A stretch of 64,000 nucleotides of DNA from assembly GCF_003026285.1 (NCBI RefSeq), contig NZ_PYOD01000002.1:186001-250000 (forward strand), written 5' to 3'. Below are positions 44,382 to 53,723 of the stretch, piece by piece. A program made the position numbers and the translations under genes. The notes beneath the pieces were generated by a model. It was not told where the DNA came from, made no database searches, and saw only the letters and a list, made by a program, of their open reading frames with translations. Position 1 is the first letter of the stretch, and each line of letters starts with the position of its first letter. The stretch is from Photobacterium profundum. GTDB taxonomy: Bacteria > Pseudomonadota > Gammaproteobacteria > Enterobacterales > Vibrionaceae.

Positions 44382-45458
44382 ATGAGTCCTGAAATTATCG
44401 GTATGGCAAAAGAAGCTGCTAACATGTTTGCGTTTCTTGCCACTGAATTAGTTATTTTATTCTTGGTTGTTAGTTATCTTGTTGGTATTTTGCAAGAGTT
44501 TCTAACGCCCGCAAAAATTCAATCCATTTTAAGCTCTCGTAACGGTAAAGGTTACTTCATTGCTGCATTACTCGGCGCAATTACACCGTTCTGTTCATGC
44601 TCCACCATTCCTTTTTTAAAAGGTTTATTACGAGCACGTGCAGGGTTTGGCCCGATGATGGTGTTCTTATTTTCGAGCCCACTTTTAAACCCTATTATTA
44701 TTGGCTTATTCGTGGTCACGTTTGGGGTTAAAGTTGCAATATTTTACTTCCTAACAGCGATGATCGTGTCGGTAACATCGGGAATTGTGCTTGAAAAGCT
44801 TGGTTTCGAGCGATATGTTAAGCCTGAAGCATACGAAGCGGCTGATTCAGCCTCTTCATGTGGCACAACGTGCGGTGATTCAAAGCCAAAAGTTGCAAAG
44901 GCATCTTGCTGTGGCACTCAAAAAGAGACAGTTACGGAAATGGCGGCATGTGGTGTGGGTGAACCCGCACTGGCGACAGCAACCTGTGGATCAACCGCTG
45001 AATCTGCAACGTCATCATGTGGTTCAGCAAAAGAAACTAAAGTAGAAAACCGTTGGATCCGAATCTGGAATGCGACATGGAAAGACTTTAAACAAGTATT
45101 ACCGTACTTATTACTTGGTATCTTGTTAGGTTCATTCATTTACGGTTTTATTCCAACGGACTTAATCGCGCACTATGCGGGTGAAGGCAATTGGTATGCT
45201 ATTCCTGTTGCTGCTGTTATTGGTATCCCACTGTATATTCGAGCAGAAGCTGTTATTCCACTTAGTTCTGCTTTAGTGGCAAAAGGGATGGCGATGGGAT
45301 CAGTAATGGCATTGATAATTGGTAGTGCTGGTGCGAGTTTAACTGAAGTTATTTTACTTAAATCTATCTTCAAAAATCAAATGATTGCAGCGTTCTTAAC
45401 CGTAATCATAACGATGGCAATTGGCGCAGGTTACCTATATACCTACATCTTTGCTTAA
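44382..45458 (+). CDS. DUF318/ArsP-type permease with Cys-rich loop (SO_0444-like Cu/Zn efflux)
   Basis: A 358-residue permease with eight or so helices. Both halves show the DUF318 pattern: FIAALLGAITPFCSCSTIPFLKGLL (CSC in the membrane, near residue 74) and VIGIPLYIRAEAVIPLSSAL. Between the halves lies a loop of about 70 residues (about 157-225) with repeated Cys-Gly pairs (SSCGTTCGD, ASCCGTQ, AACGVG, ATCGST, SSCGSAK). This type is linked to Cu/Zn efflux in Shewanella; arsenicals are another option. It has its own promoter and terminator. Confidence 0.78.
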   Translation: MSPEIIGMAKEAANMFAFLATELVILFLVVSYLVGILQEFLTPAKIQSILSSRNGKGYFIAALLGAITPFCSCSTIPFLKGLLRARAGFGPMMVFLFSSPLLNPIIIGLFVVTFGVKVAIFYFLTAMIVSVTSGIVLEKLGFERYVKPEAYEAADSASSCGTTCGDSKPKVAKASCCGTQKETVTEMAACGVGEPALATATCGSTAESATSSCGSAKETKVENRWIRIWNATWKDFKQVLPYLLLGILLGSFIYGFIPTDLIAHYAGEGNWYAIPVAAVIGIPLYIRAEAVIPLSSALVAKGMAMGSVMALIIGSAGASLTEVILLKSIFKNQMIAAFLTVIITMAIGAGYLYTYIFA

Positions 45459-45547
45459 TCGCGATTTATAACAGAGAACCAAATTAATTATGTCACTACA
45501 GTGCACTTAACCGCTGCTTGCACTGTTTAATATTAGAATAAAAATTG

Positions 45548-45575
45548 GGTCACTCTTTAGTGACCCTTTTTTTGT
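45548..45575 (+). terminator. Rho-independent terminator after the permease
   Basis: GGGTCACT/AGTGACCC stem (45548-45567), then seven T. Confidence 0.9.
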
Positions 45576-45905
45576 TACACCAATCTGGATAAGTAAGTGG
45601 TCATAAATTTGTGCGGTAAAAATAGGTCAGAACAAGACAGAAATTGGAATAACTAGTGGTTATAATTAAAAATTTCTAACGCTGTTATTATCGATTTTAA
45701 CCAGCAAGAATGATCAAGTACTTATTTAGGTTGGTATTATATGCTGTCACACATTAATTCCCTCATAAAAGCGATTAACATTCACTCTTGCAAAATCACA
45801 ACCAACCAGACATTGTGACACCCAGTAAAAGTGTTGATGAAACAACACGAACTCAACGTTATCAACGCAGCCGCAAAAAATAACGACTAACGGTTTGGGA
45901 TAAAT
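45576..45905. other. Intergenic region before recX
   Basis: No gene, repeat or firm regulatory site recognised. Confidence 0.4.
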
Positions 45906-46694
45906 ATGTCTTCAGAATATAAATCTACGAAAAAAGCAGGACCAAAGCCCGCTCAAAAAGTTGAACAAGTATATGAATATGCGGTTTGGTGGTTAAACCA
46001 GCGTGGTTATTCGGTATCAAAACTAAAAGAAAAGCTCACCCGAAAGACAGATAACCCTGAATGGATCGCTAGTGTTATAGAAAAATTATTAGACCAAGGT
46101 TATTTATCAGACCAACGATTTGCAGAGACATTTGTACAGTCACGCTGTCGAAGTTATGGCCCTAAAGTCTTAACTCAAAAACTGAAATTACAGGGTGTGA
46201 GTACAACTGACATAGAGCACGCACTCTGTACTATTGATGACTCAGATACTGACGAATTAATTTATCGGGTGATGACTAAGTACACGGGTAAAAAAAGTAT
46301 TCGCGATATTACTATGCGACTCAAAAGCGAAGGAATCGACGATACCCGCATTCAATCTGTATTGAATACCAACATCGACACAGAGCATGAATCTCAGCTA
46401 GCAACACGTATCATTAATAAACACGCAAAAAAAATAGGCCGCAGCGGATTATTGCAAAAACTTCGAAGTGAAGGGATAAGCCAAGACACCATTGACGAAC
46501 TCTTCAGCGAAGAATCAGAAGATGATGTAGTGGAAGATGACCAACACAAGGCATTAGAGCAGTTAAATAAGAAATATAAAACGCGTTTGACTGATTTTGC
46601 AGACAAAAAGAAGGCAACGGCCTTTCTTGTCCGCAAAGGTTTTAGCTTTTCTGAAGCCAACTATGCCATTGAACACCACCTAGAAGACATTTAA
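45906..46694 (+). CDS. recX: RecX-family protein, extended form
   Basis: A 262-residue protein of the RecX family, which blocks or tunes RecA filaments. The first 115 residues show the three-helix repeats (YAVWWLNQRGYSVSKLKEKLTRKTDNPEWIASVIEKLLDQGYLSDQRFAETFVQSRCRSYGPKVLTQKLKLQGVS). The rest adds more repeats of the same kind (IRDITMRLKSEGIDDTRIQSVL, SGLLQKLRSEGISQDTIDELF, KKATAFLVRKGFSFSEANYAIEHHL), so it is much longer than the usual 150-170 residues. It is not next to recA. Confidence 0.82.
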   Translation: MSSEYKSTKKAGPKPAQKVEQVYEYAVWWLNQRGYSVSKLKEKLTRKTDNPEWIASVIEKLLDQGYLSDQRFAETFVQSRCRSYGPKVLTQKLKLQGVSTTDIEHALCTIDDSDTDELIYRVMTKYTGKKSIRDITMRLKSEGIDDTRIQSVLNTNIDTEHESQLATRIINKHAKKIGRSGLLQKLRSEGISQDTIDELFSEESEDDVVEDDQHKALEQLNKKYKTRLTDFADKKKATAFLVRKGFSFSEANYAIEHHLEDI

Positions 46695-46851
46695 ACACGA
46701 AAACAAAACACAATTAATGTACACTTTTCACCCGCATCGCTATAAAAATACCGATTAATATCTATATTAGATTCAATCGTTTATATATTCACCAGTTAGA
46801 AAAATAGCGCTTTACATCGTGTTCGGTATTCATTATTATTCTTCGCACTCA

Positions 46852-46942
46852 GGAGAGATGGCTGAGTGGTCGAAAGCACCGGTCTTGAAAACCGGCAAGG
46901 GTTTATAGCCCTTCTAGGGTTCAAATCCCTATCTCTCCGCCA
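46852..46942 (+). tRNA. tRNA-Ser(UGA)
   Basis: 91 bases with CCA encoded. Acceptor GGAGAGA pairs with TCTCTCC, long class II variable arm, anticodon loop CTTGAAA (anticodon TGA), T loop TTCAAAT. Confidence 0.97.
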
Positions 46943-46987
46943 TATTGGTATTTAGGCGCAAGCGTGAATACAAACAGAATAAATTGT

Positions 46988-47063
<76 letters not shown>

Positions 47064-47071
47064 CTTATTTT

Positions 47072-47146
<75 letters not shown>

Positions 47147-47156
47147 AACAACAACG

Positions 47157-47182
47157 AAGCCGCTCAATGAGCGGCTTTTTTG
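47157..47182 (+). terminator. Rho-independent terminator of the tRNA operon
   Basis: AAGCCGCTC/GAGCGGCTT stem (47157-47177) and T run. Confidence 0.9.
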
Positions 47183-47208
47183 TGTCTATAAAAACAAAAT
47201 CATACGTG

Positions 47209-48633
47209 CTAATAACTGCGCCAATCAATAAAATCTGATTCAACAGGAATAAGACGCCAATTTTGGTCGACCCCACCTAAACGCTGATATGTAAGTACTT
47301 CAGCCCCTGCAGCTGTAGAGCCTGCGGCGACAGCCATCGTATAATTTTGATTCGAGTTTTGTAACAACAGTCCACCATTATCACCACTCAATGTCCACTT
47401 TTGTGTTTTTTGCGTACCACAATTCCAAAGTAGCACTCGGCTATTTCCAACTGATTTACCTTCAGGATCTAAACAGTATGATGGGTGGTGCAATGCTCGT
47501 AATTGAAACTCATCACTATATAAAAATATTTGATGCTGATATCCGCCACATGGCCATTGCACAATAGACGTGCCGTTGCTTATTCCTTGTCCTGAGACAT
47601 CGACACAGAAGTTACTCTTTATATTTTGTATCATAAAGTGAGTTGGCATCGAGTTTCGTTTGCCATTCAATGGGATTTTATTTCCATATGCATTCGATGT
47701 TTCACGGCTGATCATTGTTGCCCCCCAACCAACGGCTTGCATCATTTTATCATAAGGGTCAAATGCATTTTCATTACTCGACCAAATCGCCATTAACTGA
47801 TTATTATTACTGGCTTGTGCTGCCAATGTTGCCCAATATTTCCCATCTCCTGTGTTTCCACACACTACCCATTTATTATTCACACTTAGATTACTGGCAT
47901 TAAATCCATTAGCAGGCTTATTATAAACAAAATGTGAAGGATCAGTTGCTTCCGGGCAAATGAATAACGGCATGTTGTCACCACCAATAACATCGATCAT
48001 TCTTGATTGTGTTTGGTTTTTATTCCCAATCGGCCCCGCCAATCCAAAGACGATAACCTTTCCTTTAAGGCTGCCAAGTTCTGGCCAACCTTGGGTAGCA
48101 ACACCTCGTCGAATATCGCTATCCCCCACATAAGCCTTTAGATCTTTCGGGCGATATATTTTGCTGCCCAGTACATTGTCTAGCATGCTTTTCAATGTCT
48201 TAAACCCATTATTGCTGTCCCAAGTGGGTGATATAACAAAATCTTTCATATCAAGTTGTAATGAAATAACATCATGGTCGGGGTTAGCATTACTCCAATT
48301 TTTTATATCTTTTAAACAATCCATGAAGTACTTATCCCCTCCACAATGATTGTTTCGATTACTAATAAAATCATGGGAAACAAAGATATTGGTATATGAA
48401 GAGTTAGGGAAAATATCGAGCTCAATTGCGCGATACCCCTGATTCAATGCGTCCCCCAAAGACGAGAACTTACTATTTTCGAACGTATTATGTGGCCGAG
48501 ACCAATAGGCCTCATTATACTTCACGGTATCGTTTAGCCCTTCTGCGTGCCAGTTCCATGCAGCCAGTGCAAATGGTGATATCATCACACCTAGTACCAT
48601 AGCTGTAACGGTCGACCAAAATTGCGTTTTCAT
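47209..48633 (-). CDS. Secreted PI-PLC-type phospholipase with C-terminal ricin-B lectin domain
   Basis: A 474-residue secreted protein. Signal peptide (TVTAMVLGVMISPFALAA), then a phosphatidylinositol-specific phospholipase C X-type domain: first catalytic His in SRPHNTFENSKF, LGDALNQGYRAIELDIF (Glu/Asp as in Ca-dependent forms), second His in FVSHDFISN. From about residue 345 a ricin-B lectin fold: FCVDVSGQGISNGTSIVQWPC, YCLDPEGKSVGNSRVLLWNCG, QKWTL, QNWRLIPV. PI-PLCs cleave inositol lipids to diacylglycerol and (cyclic) inositol phosphate. Strong AGGAGG before the ATG. Divergent from a matching uptake operon and sharing its operator and Pho-box-like sites. Confidence 0.85.
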   Translation of the reverse strand: MKTQFWSTVTAMVLGVMISPFALAAWNWHAEGLNDTVKYNEAYWSRPHNTFENSKFSSLGDALNQGYRAIELDIFPNSSYTNIFVSHDFISNRNNHCGGDKYFMDCLKDIKNWSNANPDHDVISLQLDMKDFVISPTWDSNNGFKTLKSMLDNVLGSKIYRPKDLKAYVGDSDIRRGVATQGWPELGSLKGKVIVFGLAGPIGNKNQTQSRMIDVIGGDNMPLFICPEATDPSHFVYNKPANGFNASNLSVNNKWVVCGNTGDGKYWATLAAQASNNNQLMAIWSSNENAFDPYDKMMQAVGWGATMISRETSNAYGNKIPLNGKRNSMPTHFMIQNIKSNFCVDVSGQGISNGTSIVQWPCGGYQHQIFLYSDEFQLRALHHPSYCLDPEGKSVGNSRVLLWNCGTQKTQKWTLSGDNGGLLLQNSNQNYTMAVAAGSTAAGAEVLTYQRLGGVDQNWRLIPVESDFIDWRSY

Positions 48634-48653
48634 GCTTCCTCCTGAATTAACAT

Positions 48654-48669
48654 TGAACGCGGGTGCAAT
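48654..48669. promoter_or_regulatory. Putative LacI-family operator before the PI-PLC gene
   Basis: TGAACGCGGGTGCAAT. It matches TGAACACGCGTGCAAA at 48833-48848 at 13 of 16 positions. It lies 21 bases before the PI-PLC start. Confidence 0.6.
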
Positions 48670-48695
48670 ATTAAGGAGCACATGATTGCATTTAA

Positions 48696-48713
48696 GTGAT
48701 CGTAAAATGACAG
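48696..48713 (-). promoter_or_regulatory. Putative Pho box for the PI-PLC gene
   Basis: Minus strand reads CTGTCATTTTACGATCAC: a perfect CTGTCAT, 4-base spacer, then CGATCAC (5 of 7). It lies 63-80 bases before the start codon, a usual place for PhoB activation. Confidence 0.5.
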
Positions 48714-48784
48714 TTACACATTAAAATCATGCCCTGCTTCTTTGCTCACCTTCTTACAGCCTCTTATTTATTAGTTTCATCTCG

Positions 48785-48802
48785 CTGTCACGTAAATAAC
48801 AT
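48785..48802 (+). promoter_or_regulatory. Possible Pho box for the ABC operon
   Basis: CTGTCACGTAAATAACAT: a good first half (CTGTCAC) and a weaker second half, 72-89 bases before the start of the binding-protein gene, mirroring the box on the PI-PLC side. Confidence 0.35.
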
Positions 48803-48832
48803 CTTTAAGATTTAGATTAAATAACATCAAAC

Positions 48833-48848
48833 TGAACACGCGTGCAAA
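48833..48848. promoter_or_regulatory. Putative LacI-family operator before the ABC operon
   Basis: TGAACACGCGTGCAAA with a perfect CACGCGTG core palindrome, 25 bases before the start of the substrate-binding protein. Twin site at 48654-48669. Confidence 0.65.
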
Positions 48849-48873
48849 AAACTAACATACAAGGATTTTCGTC

Positions 48874-50094
48874 ATGTTTAAACAAACACTCGTTGCGACA
48901 GCACTAATCAGTGCTTCATTTTCATCGCTAGCATCTGAACTGGTTATCGCTGGACGTGATAGCAGCTACGGACAAGCGCTTCAACATATCATTACTGAAT
49001 ATAAGAAAGTGAACACTGACGCTAACATTACGTTGGTTCAGCGCCCGAGCAGCGGTCTGTATGAAAGTATCGTTCTTTCTATGCGCGAGAAAACAGGCAA
49101 TTATGATGTGGTTTTAATAGATGATACTTGGGCGACTGAATTCCTAACCAACAAGTGGCTTGCCCCTCTATCAAAAAACATTGAAGACCCTGACTTTGTA
49201 AAAGCCCCATTCGACCTTGGTCGCTACCCTAGTGCAACGGGTGATGCCTATGCCATTCCAATGGTGGGTAATGTCGCGATGTTTGCTTGGAACAAGACCG
49301 TATTTGATAAACATAATTTATCTAAACCACAAACGTGGACGGATGTACTCACCGCAGCGGAAAAAATTGACGCGGATAAAGACAAGAGTGGGCTGGTTTT
49401 TCGCGGGGTTAAAGGCAACCCTATCGTAACGGGCTTCCTGCCGATTTTATGGGGTTACGGGGCTGATGTTGTTGATAGCAAGGGCAAGGCGGCACTCAAT
49501 ACGCCAGAAGCTAAACAAGCACTAGAAACCTTTTTGGCTATGAAGCAATATGCGCCGCGTGGCGTCGATGTTTACAACGCCGATGAAGTGCGTGATTCCC
49601 TGCAAAAAGGAACGGCGGCAATGGCAATCGAAGTATGGCCGGCATGGGTGCCCAATCTTGATAACCCTGAATTATCTATGGTTGTTGATGATATGGAAAT
49701 TATGGCTCCACCTGCTGAAGTTGGCTCACCTTCACCAATGCTCGGTATTTGGCAACTCTCGGTACCTGCTGATTCTAACAATAAGCAAGCGGCTGAAGAC
49801 TTCATAAAATTTGCCACCAGCCCTGCCATCCAAAAAACATTAGCACTGGATTATGGCATACCACCAACGCGTGAAAGTGTGTATCTCGACAGTGCGGTAA
49901 CCGCTAAATACCGCTGGTATCCGCAGCAAGTTGAAGCATTGAAAACGGGTAAAGCTCGCCCACGTATTCAAAACTGGGCTGAGGTGGAAAGCATTTTAGG
50001 TGATTTCCTGCAAATGGCGATGATGGGGCAAATGACAGCGGAACAAGCACTGAATCAAGCTCAACGTCGCATTAGCCGTACTATCAAAGTGTAA
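48874..50094 (+). CDS. ABC transporter substrate-binding protein (sugar/UgpB-like family)
   Basis: A 406-residue periplasmic binding protein with signal peptide (TLVATALISASFSSLAS) and the family-1 pattern: ITEYKKVNTDANITLVQRPSSGLYESIVLSMREKTGNYDVVLIDDTWATEFLTNKWLAPL, AIPMVGNVAMFAWNKTVFDKHNLSKPQTWTDVLTAAEKI, and a C-terminal half ending KPARPRIQNWAEVESIL-like. The family binds sugars, polyols and glycerophosphodiesters. From context an inositol phosphate or glycerophosphoinositol is a candidate. A hairpin separates it from the permease genes. Confidence 0.88.
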   Translation: MFKQTLVATALISASFSSLASELVIAGRDSSYGQALQHIITEYKKVNTDANITLVQRPSSGLYESIVLSMREKTGNYDVVLIDDTWATEFLTNKWLAPLSKNIEDPDFVKAPFDLGRYPSATGDAYAIPMVGNVAMFAWNKTVFDKHNLSKPQTWTDVLTAAEKIDADKDKSGLVFRGVKGNPIVTGFLPILWGYGADVVDSKGKAALNTPEAKQALETFLAMKQYAPRGVDVYNADEVRDSLQKGTAAMAIEVWPAWVPNLDNPELSMVVDDMEIMAPPAEVGSPSPMLGIWQLSVPADSNNKQAAEDFIKFATSPAIQKTLALDYGIPPTRESVYLDSAVTAKYRWYPQQVEALKTGKARPRIQNWAEVESILGDFLQMAMMGQMTAEQALNQAQRRISRTIKV

Positions 50095-50148
50095 GTGATA
50101 TTAATCAGTTATTGAACTCTTAACTGGTTAATCGCTAACTGTTAAAAC

Positions 50149-50184
50149 AGGCTCTGGTTACAATTTCGTATAGTACCAGAGCCT
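50149..50184 (+). terminator. Intercistronic hairpin between binding-protein and permease genes
   Basis: Perfect 10-bp arms AGGCTCTGGT (50149-50158) and ACCAGAGCCT (50175-50184), no T run. Likely sets higher expression of the binding protein than of the membrane parts, as in malE-malF. Confidence 0.6.
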
Positions 50185-50199
50185 CTATCAGGTTCTATC

Positions 50200-51066
50200 A
50201 TGTTATTTGAAAATCGCAAACAACTCACTTTGCTGCTCTCACCAGCGTTGATTATTTTAGGGTTATTGACAGTCTACCCCATTACGACTGTAGTAATTAA
50301 TGCATTTGGCGACGTTAATTATATGAACAAACAATATCAATTTGTTGGCTTTGCTAATTTTATTGAATTATTCAATGACTTCTTTTTTATCAGCGCTATA
50401 AAAAACACCTTCGTTTTTACAGTCGTCGCCTCAACCGCTCAAGTGTTATTAGGCTTATGCCTGGCGCTGCTCTTTAATCGACAATTTCCCGGTCGCCGCT
50501 TCGCTTTACCCGTAATTATCTACCCAATGATGCTATCTACATTGGTTTGCTCTTCTATCTGGCGTTCTTGGTATCACTATGACTTTGGCTTACTCAATAG
50601 TGTATTAGTTAAATTAGGCTTACCAGCCATGGAATGGTTGTTCGATCCCAATCTTGCCTTGTATGCCATTGCACTTGTGGATACATGGCAATGGACACCC
50701 ATGGCTTTTCTGATCATTTTGGCAGGTTTGCAATCGATTCCTAAAGATATTCACGAAGCCGCGATGGTCGATGGGGCGAAAGGGCTGCGTTCTTTTGCTT
50801 ACGTCACTTTTCCTCTAATCCAAAAACAACTGATGTTAGCCATGCTGCTACGTTCGATTGATACCTTCAAACTATTCGACAAAGTCTATGTCATGACTGG
50901 CGGCGGTCCGGGAAACGCAACAGAAACACTGTCTATGTTTGTTTATAAATATGGTTTCCGTTTTTTCGATTTGGGGATGGCAAGTGCAGCCGCCTTAGTC
51001 ATGCTCATGATCTCTATGGCTATGACTTTGTTTTATGCCAAAAAAGTTGTTGGGAGTAAAAAATAA
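50200..51066 (+). CDS. ABC transporter permease 1 (UgpA/MalF type)
   Basis: A 288-residue inner-membrane permease with six helices and the coupling EAA loop DIHEAAMVDGAKGLRSFAYVTFPLIQKQL. The N-terminus LLLSPALIILGLLTVYPITTVVINAF is typical of the MalF/UgpA group. Its stop overlaps the start of the next gene by one base (TAATG). Confidence 0.92.
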   Translation: MLFENRKQLTLLLSPALIILGLLTVYPITTVVINAFGDVNYMNKQYQFVGFANFIELFNDFFFISAIKNTFVFTVVASTAQVLLGLCLALLFNRQFPGRRFALPVIIYPMMLSTLVCSSIWRSWYHYDFGLLNSVLVKLGLPAMEWLFDPNLALYAIALVDTWQWTPMAFLIILAGLQSIPKDIHEAAMVDGAKGLRSFAYVTFPLIQKQLMLAMLLRSIDTFKLFDKVYVMTGGGPGNATETLSMFVYKYGFRFFDLGMASAAALVMLMISMAMTLFYAKKVVGSKK

Positions 51067-51878
51067 TGTCTCGTTATCTGCATCTGTTCTTAGTCTACTC
51101 AGCTGTAGCTCTGTTCATGCTACCCATTCTTTGGATGTTTGGTACAGCGTTTAAGCCGCAGAACGAAATTCTCATGGCCAGTACCCAGTTACTCCCTAAT
51201 GAAATAAGCTTTAAATCATTTGCGAATTTATGGGGTGGCAATGTCTCTATCTTTGTTATCAATACCGTTGTCATCGCATTATGCGCAACGGCAGTGTCTT
51301 TAACAATCGCCTTTTTCTCCGCCTATGCCTTGGTGCGTTATTCATTTCCGGCAAAACTCGACAGCGTCTTTTTATTACTGGTATTGGTGATCAAAATGAT
51401 GCCGCCTATTGTTGTCGCCATTCCATTGTATTCACTCATGAATCAGATGGGTTTGCTGAACAGTAAACTAGGGCTAATTCTGTCGTATCAAATCTATACC
51501 TTGCCATTTTGTATCTGGATGCTGCTTGGCTTTATCCGCGATATTCCACTCGAGATTGAAGAAGCGGGTTCAATGGATGGCGCCCACCTTTTTAAACGAT
51601 TAGCGTATATCGTCTTTCCATTATGTGCGCCAGGCTTGGTAGCAACGGCAATCTTTTCGATCATCTTGGGCTGGAATGAATTTCTATTCTCACTGCTGTT
51701 TATCCATACACCTGATAAATTCACTATTCCATTATTCATCTCAAACTTTATGACAGAAGATGGTACGGCATGGGGCGAGCTAATGTCTGTCGGTATTATC
51801 TCATCACTGCCCATGCTCGCTCTTGCCGGTTACATGCAAAAATTTCTCTTACGTGGTTTCTCTATGGGGCTTAAATAA
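51066..51878 (+). CDS. ABC transporter permease 2 (UgpE/MalG type)
   Basis: A 270-residue permease: [25 protein letters not shown] at the start and the EAA loop [29 protein letters not shown]. Six helices. One-base overlaps on both sides. Confidence 0.92.
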   Translation: MSRYLHLFLVYSAVALFMLPILWMFGTAFKPQNEILMASTQLLPNEISFKSFANLWGGNVSIFVINTVVIALCATAVSLTIAFFSAYALVRYSFPAKLDSVFLLLVLVIKMMPPIVVAIPLYSLMNQMGLLNSKLGLILSYQIYTLPFCIWMLLGFIRDIPLEIEEAGSMDGAHLFKRLAYIVFPLCAPGLVATAIFSIILGWNEFLFSLLFIHTPDKFTIPLFISNFMTEDGTAWGELMSVGIISSLPMLALAGYMQKFLLRGFSMGLK

Positions 51879-52942
51879 TGACTAAATTAATAATAAAAGA
51901 CCTTTCGAAAGCTTATGGCGGCCATGTTGTCATGCCAAATATTAACCTGACCATCAATAACGGTGAATTTGTTGTCTTTGTCGGTCCTTCTGGCTGTGGA
52001 AAATCAACACTGTTAAGAATGATCGCGGGCCTTGAGTCTATTACGAAAGGGGATATTTCGCTAAACGGAAAGCAACTCAATAATGTCCATCCATCCGCAC
52101 GAAAAGTCGCAATGGTCTTTCAGTCTTATGCCCTTTATCCACACATGACCGTAGAAAAAAACATGGCCTTTCCATTAAAAATGGCGGGTGTGAATAAAAG
52201 AATCATTGATGAAAAAGTCGCAGATACGGCGAAAAACCTCCAATTAGCCCCTTATCTAGATCGCTTGCCAGGGGCGCTATCGGGTGGTCAACGGCAACGG
52301 GTTGCTATCGGCCGGGCAATTGTTCGCGAACCAGAGCTTTTTTTATTTGATGAGCCCCTGTCTAACCTTGATGCCAAGCTACGTGGTGAGATGCGTATCT
52401 ATCTAAAACAACTCCATCAAAAACTTGATGCCACAATGATTTATGTCACCCACGACCAAGTTGAGGCAATGACGCTAGCCGATCGCATTGTGGTATTGAA
52501 CCAAGGTCAAATTGAACAAATTGGTACGCCTGAAGAACTATACCTGCAACCAAAAAATCGCTTTGTTGCCTCATTTATCGGTACGCCAGAGATGAATTTC
52601 TTGGAAGGAAACAATCAAAACCAATTATTCAAAATCGGGTTATTTAACAGTTTGAACACGATTGCATGTAATGGACCAATAACACTGGGAATCAGAGCCA
52701 ATCAAGTCACTGTCGACCACGATACTTTTGATGCAAAAATGAAAGTTGATGTGATTGAACCGCTTGGCCACGCACGTTTGTATTATGGCAAGATAGGTGG
52801 ACAAAAATTCACCATTGAATCACAAGAAAGCTTCAATATCGGCGAAGAGATCCCCGTTAATTTATCACAGTCAATCCAACATTGGTTTGATGCCGATGAT
52901 CTTCGTATAATCAATACCAATGAGGCGCGAAATGCAGCTTAA
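51878..52942 (+). CDS. ABC transporter ATPase (UgpC/MalK type)
   Basis: A 354-residue ATPase: Walker [11 protein letters not shown]-loop [13 protein letters not shown], signature [14 protein letters not shown], Walker [17 protein letters not shown], His loop VTHDQVEA, then the C-terminal OB-type regulatory domain ([20 protein letters not shown]). It energises the importer formed with the preceding genes. Its end overlaps the metallo-hydrolase gene. Confidence 0.94.
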   Translation: MTKLIIKDLSKAYGGHVVMPNINLTINNGEFVVFVGPSGCGKSTLLRMIAGLESITKGDISLNGKQLNNVHPSARKVAMVFQSYALYPHMTVEKNMAFPLKMAGVNKRIIDEKVADTAKNLQLAPYLDRLPGALSGGQRQRVAIGRAIVREPELFLFDEPLSNLDAKLRGEMRIYLKQLHQKLDATMIYVTHDQVEAMTLADRIVVLNQGQIEQIGTPEELYLQPKNRFVASFIGTPEMNFLEGNNQNQLFKIGLFNSLNTIACNGPITLGIRANQVTVDHDTFDAKMKVDVIEPLGHARLYYGKIGGQKFTIESQESFNIGEEIPVNLSQSIQHWFDADDLRIINTNEARNAA

Positions 52943-53723
52943 CATGCTCGGGTGCGGGGATGCGTATGACACGAATCATACCAATGCCTCTATGTTAGTT
53001 ACGCAGGGTAACTTCACCTTACTGATTGATTGTGGTCCAACTGTGCCACAAGCTTTTTTTGCAAAAGTCAAAGCAACTAAGGTTGATCATAGCGGAATAG
53101 ATGAAAATACGATTGACGCCATTTACCTCACTCATGCACATCCAGACCATTGTCTTGGGCTAACCACCCTCGTCAATTGGATGAAGGCTCAAGGAAGAAC
53201 AAAGCCACTCATGATTGTGGGACAAAGAAAACAATGGTCTATCTTTAATGCATTATTACAGTTTGCTAGCTGGCCACACACTAGCCTTAACTTTGAATGT
53301 GAGTGGATTGATTCACTCACTATTACCCACGTTGGTCCATGGTCAGCACAAACCAGCCCAACCATCCACGCTGTTGATAATTTAAGCCTTTATCTCAGTA
53401 ACGGTCAATATTCTTTATTTTTTTCAGGTGATGGACGATTAACACCAGAGGGAGAAGCACTCGCTATAAAAGCGGATGCTGCTTTTATTGAATGTGAGTA
53501 CCTACTTTCTCACGCCAGTCACGGTGCTTGGCAAGATATAAGTCTACTACCGTTTACCACAAAAACACATTGCTTCCTCTACCATATCGATCCGCGATGC
53601 CGCTCCGAACTTACTCAACGCTGTCAATTACAGCCAAACATGTCTGTCGCCTATGACGGTCTTAATCTGCTATTAGGATCGAATTCACGACACAACCTAA
53701 AGGTAACCCCCAATGTTGCATGA
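52932..53723 (+). CDS. MBL-fold hydrolase, PhnP/RNase Z-like phosphodiesterase
   Basis: A 263-residue cytoplasmic metallo-beta-lactamase-fold protein: [17 protein letters not shown], the metal motif [13 protein letters not shown], the late FSGDGRLT and AFIECEY, and CFLYHIDPR, with an ending ([12 protein letters not shown]) that recalls PhnP (VGFDGMEI). PhnP opens 1,2-cyclic phosphates. In this operon it could open cyclic inositol phosphate or cut glycerophosphoinositol. ATG 52932 with GAGG ahead is chosen over ATG 52920. Overlaps both neighbours. Confidence 0.75.
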   Translation: MQLNMLGCGDAYDTNHTNASMLVTQGNFTLLIDCGPTVPQAFFAKVKATKVDHSGIDENTIDAIYLTHAHPDHCLGLTTLVNWMKAQGRTKPLMIVGQRKQWSIFNALLQFASWPHTSLNFECEWIDSLTITHVGPWSAQTSPTIHAVDNLSLYLSNGQYSLFFSGDGRLTPEGEALAIKADAAFIECEYLLSHASHGAWQDISLLPFTTKTHCFLYHIDPRCRSELTQRCQLQPNMSVAYDGLNLLLGSNSRHNLKVTPNVA

